Under the pieces are notes generated by a model. It saw only the letters and a list, made by a program, of their open reading frames with translations. It had not been told where the DNA came from and made no database searches. This document shows, piece by piece, positions 1 to 5,767 of a stretch of DNA of 10,536 nt (position 1 is the first letter of the stretch; the number at the start of each line of letters is the position of its first letter). Source of the stretch: Oscillospiraceae bacterium (lineage in GTDB: Bacteria > Bacillota > Clostridia > Oscillospirales > UBA929); assembly GCA_009784085.1 (NCBI GenBank), contig WRCJ01000055.1:1-10536 (forward strand). Direction: 5' to 3'. The position numbers and the translations under genes were made by a program.

Positions 1-148
1 AAAACATCCGGTTTCAGATGGAGATTGCACTCCACCTGAAGTTATTCCGCCTAAAGAGGCGGGGGTCTTAACCCAGCTTGCCTTCGGCAAGACCCCCACC
101 TCTAAGCGAAGCGTAGGTGGGGGTATGATAAAGTGCCTGTCCCCATAG
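1..148 (+). mobile_element. Hairpin-rich end of a degenerate mobile element (IS200/IS605-like?)
   Basis: Three strong stem-loops lie back to back. The first has 6-bp arms at 47-52 and 57-62 (CCGCCT/AGGCGG) with an AAAG loop. The second has 9-bp arms at 61-69 and 89-97 (GGGGGTCTT/AAGACCCCC) around an inner CTTGC/GCAAG hairpin. The third has 9-bp arms at 93-101 and 115-123 (CCCCCACCT/AGGTGGGGG). The second and third share the C-run 93-97, so they cannot form fully at the same time. The motif GTGCCTGTCCCCA at 133-145 resembles short dispersed repeats often met near Y1/REP-type elements; that is memory, not a search. Stacked subterminal hairpins plus an open frame running in from the left edge fit the right end of an IS200/IS605-type element, where the 3' end of tnpB overlaps an omega-RNA. 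No transposase is visible, so the assignment is inference. It could instead be an unrelated dispersed repeat. Confidence 0.4.
2..148 (+). CDS. Possible 3' remnant of a TnpB-like or other reading frame (partial)
   Basis: This frame is open from the left edge of the window to a TAG at 146-148, giving 48 codons, and it runs straight through all three hairpins. The visible peptide is rich in Pro, Gly, Thr and Lys, beginning with KHPVSDGDCTPPEV and ending with GGGMIKCLSP. It has no zinc-finger cysteines or nuclease motif. Low-complexity tails of this kind arise when a tnpB-type frame reads into the structured right end of its element, which is why it is listed. The frame is short, and hairpin DNA often stays open by chance. 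No start can be assigned because it would lie outside the window. Confidence 0.2.
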   Translation, partial: KHPVSDGDCTPPEVIPPKEAGVLTQLAFGKTPTSKRSVGGGMIKCLSP

Positions 149-182
149 AATGCCAACCGAGAAAAACCGCAGTGTAACGGGG

Positions 183-1700
183 CTATTTCATCACGTTCAG
201 CCGCTCGACATCCATGTCCTCGCTGCCGGTCAGCGAACAGCCCTTCTCTTTGGCGTACCGGATATAATCCAAAATCTCCCGCGTCACCCGCTCGCCCGGC
301 CCCAAGATGGGGATGCCCGGCGGATAGCACATGACAAACTCGGAGGACACCTCCCCCAGGGCCTGCGCCAAAGGCACGCTCCTTTTCTCGTCGTAGAAGG
401 CCTCCTGGGGCGACACGACCACCTCCGGGTCGATATACTCACGCACCCACAGCCCGGCTTGGTCCCTTTTGTAACGCCGCCTGATCTCGGCCAAGGCGCC
501 GATGAGGCGTTCGATGTTTTTATCCGTGTCCCCCACCGAGAGATACGCCAGGATGTTCCCGATATCGCCGAACTCGATCTGGATATCGTATTCGTCGCGC
601 AACAGATCGTATACCTCGATGCCGGCCAGGCCAATCCCCAGCGTGTTGATCGACAGCTTGGTGAGGTCGAAATCGAACACGGCGTCCCCGTCGATGAGCT
701 CATCCGCAAAGGCGTAGTAGCCGCCGATCCGGTTTATCTCGCGGCGGGCGTACCCAGCCATGTCCACGACCTTTTGAAAGATGCGCGCCCCGTTTTGCAC
801 CAGGTACCGCCGCGACAGATCGAGGCTGGACAGCAACAGGTAGGAACTGCTGGTGGTCTGCGTCAGGTTGACAATCTGGCGCACATGCCCGGCGTTCACC
901 GTATGCGACGACAACAAGAAGGAACTTTGCGTCAGCGACCCGCCCGACTTATGCATGCTGACCGAAGCCATGTCGGCGCAGGCCCTTATCGCGCCCACCG
1001 GGAGCGCGCCGCCAGACGTACCGCCAAACGCACCGCCAGACGTGCCGCCAGACGTGCCGCCAGACGCGCCGCCAAAGTAGAAATGCGTGCCGTGGGCCTC
1101 GTCCGCCAGGACCTTCATCCCATGCCGGTGCGCCAGCGCGGTGATGGCGTTCACATCGGAGCAGACGCCGTAATAGGTGGGGTTGTTGATCAGCACCGCC
1201 TTCGCGGCGGGATGGGCGTCGATGGCGGCCTGGATATCGGACAGGGACACGCCCAGCGCGATGCCCAAGTCGCGGCTGACCTTAGGGTTGATGTACACGG
1301 GATGGGCGCCGCACAGGATGAGGGCGCCCATGACGCTCCGGTGGATGTTGCGGGGCAAGATGATCTCGTCGCCCCGCCGGCAGATCGAGAGGATCATGGC
1401 CTGCACCGCGGAGGTGGTGCCCCCCACCATGAAGAACGCCTCGGCCGCGCCGAACGCTTGGGCGGCCAGCCGCTCGGCGTCCCGGATGACGCCGGTGGGG
1501 TGGCAGAGGTTGTCCAGGGGCTTCATGGAGTTGACGTCGACGCTCAAACAACGCTCCCCCAGGAAGGCGCACAGTTCCGGGTTGCCCCGGCCCCGCTTGT
1601 GCCCCGGCACGTCGAAGGGGACGACGCGCATCCGCTTGAATTCCTCCAACGCCTCAAAAATCGGCGCCCTCCCCTGGGATAAGCCCATATCAGTAGACAT
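183..1700 (-). CDS. speA: Orn/Lys/Arg decarboxylase, short form (SpeA-like arginine decarboxylase)
   Basis: This is a 505-aa PLP-dependent fold-type I decarboxylase, close in length to the roughly 490-aa Bacillus SpeA type and lacking the N-terminal wing domain of the large enterobacterial enzymes. It would make agmatine (or cadaverine/putrescine) for polyamine synthesis in the cytoplasm. Visible landmarks are VPGHKRG near residue 31, GGTTSAVQ at 93-100, NPTYYGV at 173-179, DEAHG at 200-204 (the Asp that contacts the PLP ring nitrogen, and a His), and SMHKSGGSLTQSS at 248-260 with K251 as the Schiff-base lysine. PPGIPILGPGE near the C-terminus matches the family's last domain. A Gly/Ser/Thr-rich insert at about 210-231 is encoded by a 12-bp tandem repeat. 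The ATG at 1700 overlaps the end of speD by 11 nt, and GGGATGA just upstream may serve as a ribosome site. A second ATG at 1688 lies just after the speD stop. Substrate (Arg, Lys or Orn) cannot be settled from sequence alone. Confidence 0.9.
   Translation of the reverse strand: MSTDMGLSQGRAPIFEALEEFKRMRVVPFDVPGHKRGRGNPELCAFLGERCLSVDVNSMKPLDNLCHPTGVIRDAERLAAQAFGAAEAFFMVGGTTSAVQAMILSICRRGDEIILPRNIHRSVMGALILCGAHPVYINPKVSRDLGIALGVSLSDIQAAIDAHPAAKAVLINNPTYYGVCSDVNAITALAHRHGMKVLADEAHGTHFYFGGASGGTSGGTSGGAFGGTSGGALPVGAIRACADMASVSMHKSGGSLTQSSFLLSSHTVNAGHVRQIVNLTQTTSSSYLLLSSLDLSRRYLVQNGARIFQKVVDMAGYARREINRIGGYYAFADELIDGDAVFDFDLTKLSINTLGIGLAGIEVYDLLRDEYDIQIEFGDIGNILAYLSVGDTDKNIERLIGALAEIRRRYKRDQAGLWVREYIDPEVVVSPQEAFYDEKRSVPLAQALGEVSSEFVMCYPPGIPILGPGERVTREILDYIRYAKEKGCSLTGSEDMDVERLNVMK
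1009..1080. repeat. 12-bp in-frame tandem repeat inside the decarboxylase gene
   Basis: Five near-identical 12-bp units (consensus ccgccagacgtg on the plus strand) run at 1009, 1021, 1033, 1045 and 1057, with a partial sixth at 1069-1075. Units 3 and 4 are identical; the others differ by one to three bases. On the coding strand each unit gives Gly-Gly-Thr/Ala-Ser, producing a flexible linker-like run right after the DEAHG active-site segment. The period is a multiple of three, so gain or loss of units changes length without breaking the frame. Confidence 0.9.
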
Positions 1701-2454
1701 TCATCCCGCTGAATATCTCGATCATCTCGCGGCGCAGGTTGCTCGTGATCTTGAGCCTGACCTGGGGGGGGAGCTCGTAGACATCGGTGTTGAACAGGTA
1801 ATCCTGCAAATCGACCTCTTTGACCATCATCTTCGTATGGAACAGGTTGGCTTGGTACATGTTGATGTCGATGGCGTCGTAACGGTTGAGGGTGTCCCCG
1901 TCGATATAGTCCTGGATAGACGTGATGTTGTGGTCGATGAACAGCTTCAACCCCGACAAATCCCGCGTAAAGCCGCGCACGCGGTAGTCCATCGTGATGA
2001 TGTCCGAATCGAAGCTGCCAATTAAATAATCCAGCGTGGACAGCGGCGTGATCTCCCCGCAGGTGGCCACGTCGATATCCGCCCGGAAGGTGGCGATGGC
2101 GTTGTCGGGATGGTACTCGGGATAGGTGTGTACCGTGATATGGCTCTTATCCATGTGGGCGACGACCGTATCCCCGCCGGGGAAAGGCTTCATGGGCCCC
2201 TCGGCGACCAGGAAGGTAACGCTGGCGCCCTGGGGATCGTAGTCCTGCTTGGCGACATGCAACACATGGGCGCCGATCATTTCGGCGACATGGTACAGGA
2301 TCTTTGTCAGTCTGTCTGAGTTATACTGTTCATCGATATACTTGATGTAGTCGCGCTGCTCGCGCTCGGTTTTGGCGTAACAAACGTCGTAAATATTGAA
2401 ACTCAGTGACTTTGTCAGATTGTTAAAGCCATACAATTTCATTTTCTGATCCAC
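1690..2454 (-). CDS. speD: S-adenosylmethionine decarboxylase proenzyme, E. coli-type
   Basis: This pyruvoyl enzyme decarboxylates SAM to supply the aminopropyl donor for spermidine synthesis. The 254-aa product is close to the 264 aa of E. coli SpeD and aligns over nearly its full length from memory (LYGFNNLTKSLSF at the start, YRVRGFTRD in the C-terminal half). The autocleavage site is in AHMDKSHITVHTYPE: S104 would become the pyruvoyl group of the alpha chain. H109 and C132 (in VATCGEI) match the E. coli processing and catalytic His and Cys. The frame is open back to a GTG at 2466, but an AGAGAGG ribosome site overlaps that codon. The GTG at 2454, about 10 nt downstream of the site, gives an N-terminus matching the family; an ATG at 2442 is the alternative. 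The stop lies inside the start region of the speA-like gene, suggesting co-translation of the two polyamine genes. Confidence 0.95.
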   Translation of the reverse strand: MDQKMKLYGFNNLTKSLSFNIYDVCYAKTEREQRDYIKYIDEQYNSDRLTKILYHVAEMIGAHVLHVAKQDYDPQGASVTFLVAEGPMKPFPGGDTVVAHMDKSHITVHTYPEYHPDNAIATFRADIDVATCGEITPLSTLDYLIGSFDSDIITMDYRVRGFTRDLSGLKLFIDHNITSIQDYIDGDTLNRYDAIDINMYQANLFHTKMMVKEVDLQDYLFNTDVYELPPQVRLKITSNLRREMIEIFSGMNVY

Positions 2455-2519
2455 AACGTAAGACACCTCTCTCTATTGATGTATTCATAAATTACATTCA
2501 TATGTTTCACACATGAGAC
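2455..2519 (-). promoter_or_regulatory. AT-rich leader upstream of speD, with short direct repeats
   Basis: The 65-nt gap between the membrane-protein gene and speD is far more AT-rich than its surroundings. It holds two copies of ATTCATA (plus strand) 13 nt apart at about 2483-2502, and the AGAGAGG ribosome site of speD. The composition suggests a promoter or regulator site for the polyamine genes. Several TATGAA and TATAAG boxes could be -10 elements on the minus strand, but none has a good -35 at the right distance, so no exact promoter is called. There is no room for a large riboswitch. Confidence 0.3.
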
Positions 2520-3224
2520 TTATACATGGAACTTCCTGGTCAACCAAGCGCGGAAACGCCTGTTGCGCGAGATAAAGCCGAAAAACACCACCAACGCCGC
2601 GCCGCAGGTAACGCTCACGAAGGAAAAACCCAACCCCGGCGCGCCGTCCACGGCGAGATGCAACAGGAGATCCACCGCCAGGCTGGACAGGGCCGCCGAA
2701 ACGACGACGAACATGCAGATATCCGGCCACTCGCGCCTCTTCCTCCTGAGCCACGCGGTCATCGCCAACGCCATGACGAGAAGCATGCCCAGCATGGGCA
2801 GCATGATCTCCATGAACCATCCCCGGCTATCCAGCGTGACAGAAAACGAATAGATATACAGCGATATGGAGACAACATCCACCAAGACATAGAGATAGGG
2901 CGACGAACGCCACAAGACGAGGGGGAGGATGCCAAGAAGCCAAAACAACGCGCAGGAAAAAAGGACGAACAAAGACCACAGGCCGCTGTCGGCGGCCAAC
3001 GCGTTGATCACGAGGCAAACCCCGGAGGTGATCGCCAATACGCCGGTCAGCACAAAAGCCAGGTATTTTTTCCGCGAGCTTTTCGGCAAGGACACGGCCT
3101 GGGGATAGGGGGCGGGGGACTCGGTGTCCACCGGGCAGGTTGGGTGGAGAACCGGCGCGTCACACAATGGGCAAGCCGATTGTGTCCTGTCAAGTTCCAC
3201 GCCGCAGTTGACGCAATAGGGCAT
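2520..3224 (-). CDS. Zinc-ribbon six-helix membrane protein (DUF6320-like)
   Basis: This 234-aa protein has an N-terminal zinc ribbon, C4-x2-C7 and C18-x2-C21, followed by a Pro/Ser-rich linker to about residue 50. Six hydrophobic segments come next, at about 54-76, 83-105, 110-130, 136-159, 168-191 and 196-219. Basic clusters (RRKRR at 160-164, RNRR at 220-223) punctuate the cytosolic side. The layout resembles DUF6320-type proteins of Clostridia; the name is from memory and needs a profile search. The start is well supported: GGGGAGG lies 6 nt before the ATG, even though the gene begins 35 nt inside the upstream acyltransferase frame. The overlap implies coupled expression and probably a shared pathway. 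A plausible but unproven idea is a membrane partner for lipid or cell-envelope acylation. No catalytic motif is visible. Confidence 0.8.
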   Translation of the reverse strand: MPYCVNCGVELDRTQSACPLCDAPVLHPTCPVDTESPAPYPQAVSLPKSSRKKYLAFVLTGVLAITSGVCLVINALAADSGLWSLFVLFSCALFWLLGILPLVLWRSSPYLYVLVDVVSISLYIYSFSVTLDSRGWFMEIMLPMLGMLLVMALAMTAWLRRKRREWPDICMFVVVSAALSSLAVDLLLHLAVDGAPGLGFSFVSVTCGAALVVFFGFISRNRRFRAWLTRKFHV

Positions 3225-4551
3225 GTGTATCCTCCCCGCTCGGTCTGTTGGACTCTATTTTCACCGGGATGCCCAGTTTGACCAGGCGCGTAAAGAAGTC
3301 TCGTTCGATGTCGTTTTCCTCGGTGGTGTTGGACAAGGTGATGACCATCTTATTTTCGTAGCTGATCACGGCGCAATGCACGGAATTGTCCAATGCCGGC
3401 CCCAGCACGGCTTCATACCGCAGAACATGCCCCCTCATCTCCGGGGGGACGCTCACCCGGCCCATATTCGTGACCGTTGTGGTGTGCCGCCTGCCCACGA
3501 ACCTGTATACGACATGGAGCACCAGGTTTTTCAAGAACAGCGGCGCCGCGCGGATGATTGGATTGCGCTCGAACATCATGTTCGTGGACATATGGGCGTT
3601 GAGCCGCTTGCCGTTGAGGTTGCCCTTCATGTAGAGGTTGATGTTGCTGAGTATCTCGTCGAATGTATACTCGCCCAGGTTGGGATCGATGGCCGGGATC
3701 ATATAGAGGGTAAAGTTGCGCATGGTCTTCGAGGGGAAATATTTGCGCACATTCACAGGGATCTGCACGGTCACCGGCCTTTGCCGCTTCCGCTCGCGCA
3801 GTTGCTTGCGATAGAACACATCCACGATCAAAGCCGAGAGGTACTCCGTCACGCTGACCCCGGCCGCCCGGGAGAGGGCCAGCAACTTATCCGCCGGCAC
3901 GATGCCCGCCGTGAGATTGAACCTGTAGTCCCCGGTGCCGGTGCCCTCTATCTTGTAAGACTTGGGCGGCCGCAGGACAATCCGGGCCTTGGAGTTGGCG
4001 TACCGCGAAAAGGCATCCTCCAGCTCCTCGGGGTCGGGCGCGGCGCCGATATCCAGGATCGAGCCTTCGGGCGGCACCGTATGCCCTTTTCGGGCGAGAT
4101 AGGCGGCGGTCAGCGTGTTCAGGAACATCAGGCCGCCATGCCCATCGGTGAGGGAGTGAAAGAACTCGCAGGCGATGCGCCTGTTGTAGTAGTAGACCCG
4201 GAAGAGGAACCGCCTGTTTTCGCGCCACTTTACCCGCTGGCAGGGGTTTTGTATATCCGGCCTCACCGGCGGCGCGGCGGCCGGGTTATGCTCCAGGTAG
4301 TACCAAAATAACCCCTGCCGCATGCGCACGGCTAAGGTGGGGAACCGCTTGATGGTCTCCTCCAGCGCCGCCTCCAGCACGGGGGGATCCACGGGTTCGT
4401 CCAGCAGGACGCCCAGGCGGAACATCATAGACCACTTGTAGGTCTTGACAGCCGGGTAGATCTTGGCCGCGTTGTCCAGCCTATACCACGCGGGGCTGTG
4501 GATCTGATTCGCTTTCGGTTTTATCGCGGGTGAAAGGTTCGCGTCCGTCAT
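3190..4551 (-). CDS. Condensation-domain-like / alcohol acetyltransferase-family acyltransferase
   Basis: This is a 453-aa protein of the CoA-dependent acyltransferase superfamily, which includes chloramphenicol acetyltransferases, NRPS condensation domains and PapA/AATase proteins. The catalytic HxxxDG motif is HSLTDG at residues 132-137, where His acts as general base. IPVNVRKYFPS at 264-274 and the TVTNMGRVSVP segment near 359-369 match conserved C-terminal elements of AATase-like members. There is no signal peptide or membrane span, so it should be cytosolic. The frame is open to an ATG at 4566, but a GGGGGA ribosome site sits about 8 nt before the ATG at 4551, which is therefore chosen. 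Its 3' end overlaps the zinc-ribbon membrane protein gene by 35 nt. Acceptor and acyl donor are unknown: short alcohols, a lipid head group or an amine are all possible. Confidence 0.85.
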   Translation of the reverse strand: MTDANLSPAIKPKANQIHSPAWYRLDNAAKIYPAVKTYKWSMMFRLGVLLDEPVDPPVLEAALEETIKRFPTLAVRMRQGLFWYYLEHNPAAAPPVRPDIQNPCQRVKWRENRRFLFRVYYYNRRIACEFFHSLTDGHGGLMFLNTLTAAYLARKGHTVPPEGSILDIGAAPDPEELEDAFSRYANSKARIVLRPPKSYKIEGTGTGDYRFNLTAGIVPADKLLALSRAAGVSVTEYLSALIVDVFYRKQLRERKRQRPVTVQIPVNVRKYFPSKTMRNFTLYMIPAIDPNLGEYTFDEILSNINLYMKGNLNGKRLNAHMSTNMMFERNPIIRAAPLFLKNLVLHVVYRFVGRRHTTTVTNMGRVSVPPEMRGHVLRYEAVLGPALDNSVHCAVISYENKMVITLSNTTEENDIERDFFTRLVKLGIPVKIESNRPSGEDTHALLRQLRRGT

Positions 4552-4571
4552 CGTTCGATCCCCCATACTAC

Positions 4572-4600
4572 AGCGTACGACAAATATTCGAGATTGTCAA
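4572..4600 (-). promoter_or_regulatory. Possible divergent promoter for the acyltransferase gene
   Basis: On the minus strand TTGACA (4600-4595) is followed after 17 nt by TACGCT (4577-4572). The -35 is perfect and the -10 is weak, at three of six bases. The -35 lies inside the left copy of the 18-bp duplication. A start about 7 nt after the -10 would leave a leader just long enough for the GGGGGA ribosome site and the ATG at 4551, which argues against use of the ATG at 4566. Confidence 0.35.
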
Positions 4601-4628
4601 CCATAGATTTATTGTCAACCATAGATTT
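4593..4628. repeat. Perfect 18-bp tandem duplication between divergent genes
   Basis: The 18-mer attgtcaaccatagattt occurs twice with no gap, at 4593-4610 and 4611-4628. Each copy carries a TTGTCA hexamer reading right and a TTGACA hexamer reading left. The right copy supplies the -35 of the cysteine synthase promoter and the left copy the -35 of a possible divergent promoter. The duplication may be a paired regulator site or a recent slip that duplicated a -35 element. Confidence 0.9.
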
Positions 4629-4641
4629 TCTATGTTATAAT
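4612..4641 (+). promoter_or_regulatory. Sigma-A type promoter of the cysteine synthase gene
   Basis: A -35 box TTGTCA (4612-4617) and a perfect -10 box TATAAT (4636-4641) are separated by 18 nt. A TG one base before the -10 (4633-4634) makes it an extended -10. Transcription would start near 4648, giving a leader of about 30 nt with a GGGAGG ribosome site at 4666-4671. The leader is too short for a T-box or S-box. Confidence 0.75.
4620..4634. promoter_or_regulatory. Dyad in the promoter spacer, candidate operator
   Basis: CATAGA (4620-4625) and TCTATG (4629-4634) form a perfect inverted repeat around TTT, between the -35 and -10 of the cysteine synthase promoter. A repressor bound here would block RNA polymerase. 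Cysteine genes in Firmicutes are often controlled by Rrf2-type repressors such as CymR, but I cannot match this to a known consensus. The left copy of the 18-mer carries CATAGA without the partner arm. Confidence 0.45.
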
Positions 4642-4676
4642 GGAGTGCATCGGAAAAACGTTTTTGGGAGGTTCTT

Positions 4677-5573
4677 ATGATTTACGGGAACATACTGGAT
4701 ACCATCGGGCAGACGCCCATGGTGCGCATCAACCGCCTCAACCCCAACCCGGCGGTGGAACTCTTGGCCAAGGTGGAGGGATTCAACCCCACCGGTAGCA
4801 TCAAAGACAGGATCGCCCTGAAAATGATCAGGCAAGCCGAGGCCGACGGCGCGCTTAACCCCGGGAAGATCATCATCGAGGCCACCTCGGGCAACACGGG
4901 TATCGGGCTGGCCATGATCGGCGCGGTCTTGGGGTACCGCGTGCAAATCGTGATGAGTTCCGCCGTTTCCGTCGAGCGGCAGAAGATGATCAAGGCCTTC
5001 GGGGGTGAAATCATCCTCACCGCCGCCGATCTGGGCACCGACGGCGCCATCCTCAAGACACGTGAACTGGTGAGCGGGAACCCTGAGCTGTACTTCAACC
5101 CCAACCAGTTTTCCAACGAATATAATAAAATCGCACACTACAAGACCACCGCCGAGGAAATCTGGGCGCAGACCGAGGGCCGCGTCACGCATTTCGTGTC
5201 CTCCCTGGGCACTTCGGGCACGCTGATGGGCGTGGGCATGATGCTCAAGGAGCGCAACCCCGGCATTGAGATCATCGAGGCCCAACCGGTCAAGGGACAC
5301 TATATCCAAGGGCTGAAAAACATGAATGAGGCCATCGTGCCCGAAATCTACGACGCGGGCGAGGTCGACGTGAGCGTCATGATAGACACCGAGGAGGCGT
5401 ACGAGATGGCGCGGCGCATCGTCAGGGAAGAGGGCATCTTCGTGGGCATGTCCAGCGGGGCGGCCATGCTGGCGGCCCTTCGCCGAATCGAACGCCTCGA
5501 CGCCGGCGTCATGGTGGTCATCCTGCCGGACAGGGGCGAAAAATACCTGAGCACGGGGTTGTTTTTGGTTTGA
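4677..5573 (+). CDS. cysM: Cysteine synthase, CysM-type O-acetylserine sulfhydrylase
   Basis: This 298-aa fold-type II PLP enzyme makes L-cysteine from an activated serine and sulfide. Landmarks in order: TIGQTPMVRINRL at 9-21, GSIKDR with the PLP lysine K43, EATSGNTGIGLAMIG at 69-82 (substrate loop 71-75), the phosphate-binding GTSGT at 178-182, and MSSGAA with S260 near the PLP ring nitrogen, then DRGEKYLSTG at the end. EATSGNTGI, THFVSS and DRG..YLSTG are closer to E. coli CysM than CysK, hence the symbol. CysM enzymes may also accept thiosulfate, O-phosphoserine or a protein thiocarboxylate; sequence alone does not decide. GGGAGG lies 5 nt before the ATG. The gene has its own promoter and stands alone. 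No cysE is adjacent, and it converges on the rluD-type gene. Confidence 0.9.
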   Translation: MIYGNILDTIGQTPMVRINRLNPNPAVELLAKVEGFNPTGSIKDRIALKMIRQAEADGALNPGKIIIEATSGNTGIGLAMIGAVLGYRVQIVMSSAVSVERQKMIKAFGGEIILTAADLGTDGAILKTRELVSGNPELYFNPNQFSNEYNKIAHYKTTAEEIWAQTEGRVTHFVSSLGTSGTLMGVGMMLKERNPGIEIIEAQPVKGHYIQGLKNMNEAIVPEIYDAGEVDVSVMIDTEEAYEMARRIVREEGIFVGMSSGAAMLAALRRIERLDAGVMVVILPDRGEKYLSTGLFLV

Positions 5574-5597
5574 ATGGCGGAGGGCCACGGGGGACGC

Positions 5598-5767
5598 GGT
5601 TACGGCGGTGCGTCAGGGATGCCGCCGTTACGGTAACCACCCCCCCGTCATCCTGCGCGCGGCCTGTCCTGCGCGGTAGTCGCAGGATCGCAGGATCCAT
5701 GAACCGTTGCGCGTCCCGGCACCCCACGGGGGTCGCGGGCGGCAGGGTGCCGCCGTTACGAATGACG
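5598..5767. repeat. Hairpin-rich repeat region between convergent genes
   Basis: This fills the 182-nt gap between cysM and the pseudouridine synthase gene and runs into the latter's last codons. It holds a long imperfect hairpin, GGTTAC (5598-5603) with GTAACC (5633-5638) plus inner GGCGG/CCGCC. The direct repeat TGCCGCCGTTACG occurs at 5620-5632 and 5748-5760. TCCTGCG occurs twice (5651, 5667), facing CGCAGGA twice (5681, 5689). CGTCAT (5646-5651) faces ATGACG (5762-5767). The mix of direct and inverted copies looks like a small non-autonomous repeat element or a degenerate cluster of REP-like units. The rluD stop codon lies within the right repeat copy. No reading frame here is convincing. 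Confidence 0.6.
5721..5754 (-). terminator. Possible terminator of the divIVA-ileS-lspA-rluD run (no U-tract)
   Basis: Two GC-rich hairpins follow the rluD-type stop on the minus strand. One is GGCGGCA/TGCCGCC with a 3-nt loop (5738-5754), starting one or two bases after the stop. The other is ACCCC/GGGGT with a 3-nt loop (5721-5733). Neither is followed by a T-run on the minus strand, so a standard intrinsic terminator is not shown. They may only be part of the repeat region, or stabilise the 3' end. Confidence 0.25.

Noticed and set aside
93..123. The large hairpin as an intrinsic terminator for the decarboxylase transcript
   Set aside because: On the minus strand the stem is followed by TCTTGCCG rather than a T-run, and the mobile-element reading explains the structure better. 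It could still slow polymerase.
150..182. A terminator between the decarboxylase stop and the element (CCG...CGG followed by TTTTT on the minus strand)
   Set aside because: The stem is only about three pairs with an 8-nt loop, which is too weak to support a call.
1009..1080. A CRISPR-like array
   Set aside because: The units are 12 bp, directly adjacent with no spacers, in frame within a gene. The same applies to the 12-, 15- and 18-bp repeats elsewhere.
150..1682. A 510-codon open frame on the plus strand antisense to the decarboxylase
   Set aside because: Its product is rich in His, Arg, Gln and Asp with no recognisable domain. It mirrors a well-conserved enzyme on the other strand and is expected from GC-rich codon use.
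4635..5588. A 317-codon minus-strand frame opposite the cysteine synthase
   Set aside because: It is antisense to a gene with intact PLP motifs, promoter and ribosome site, and its His/Asp/Gly-rich product is typical of shadow frames.
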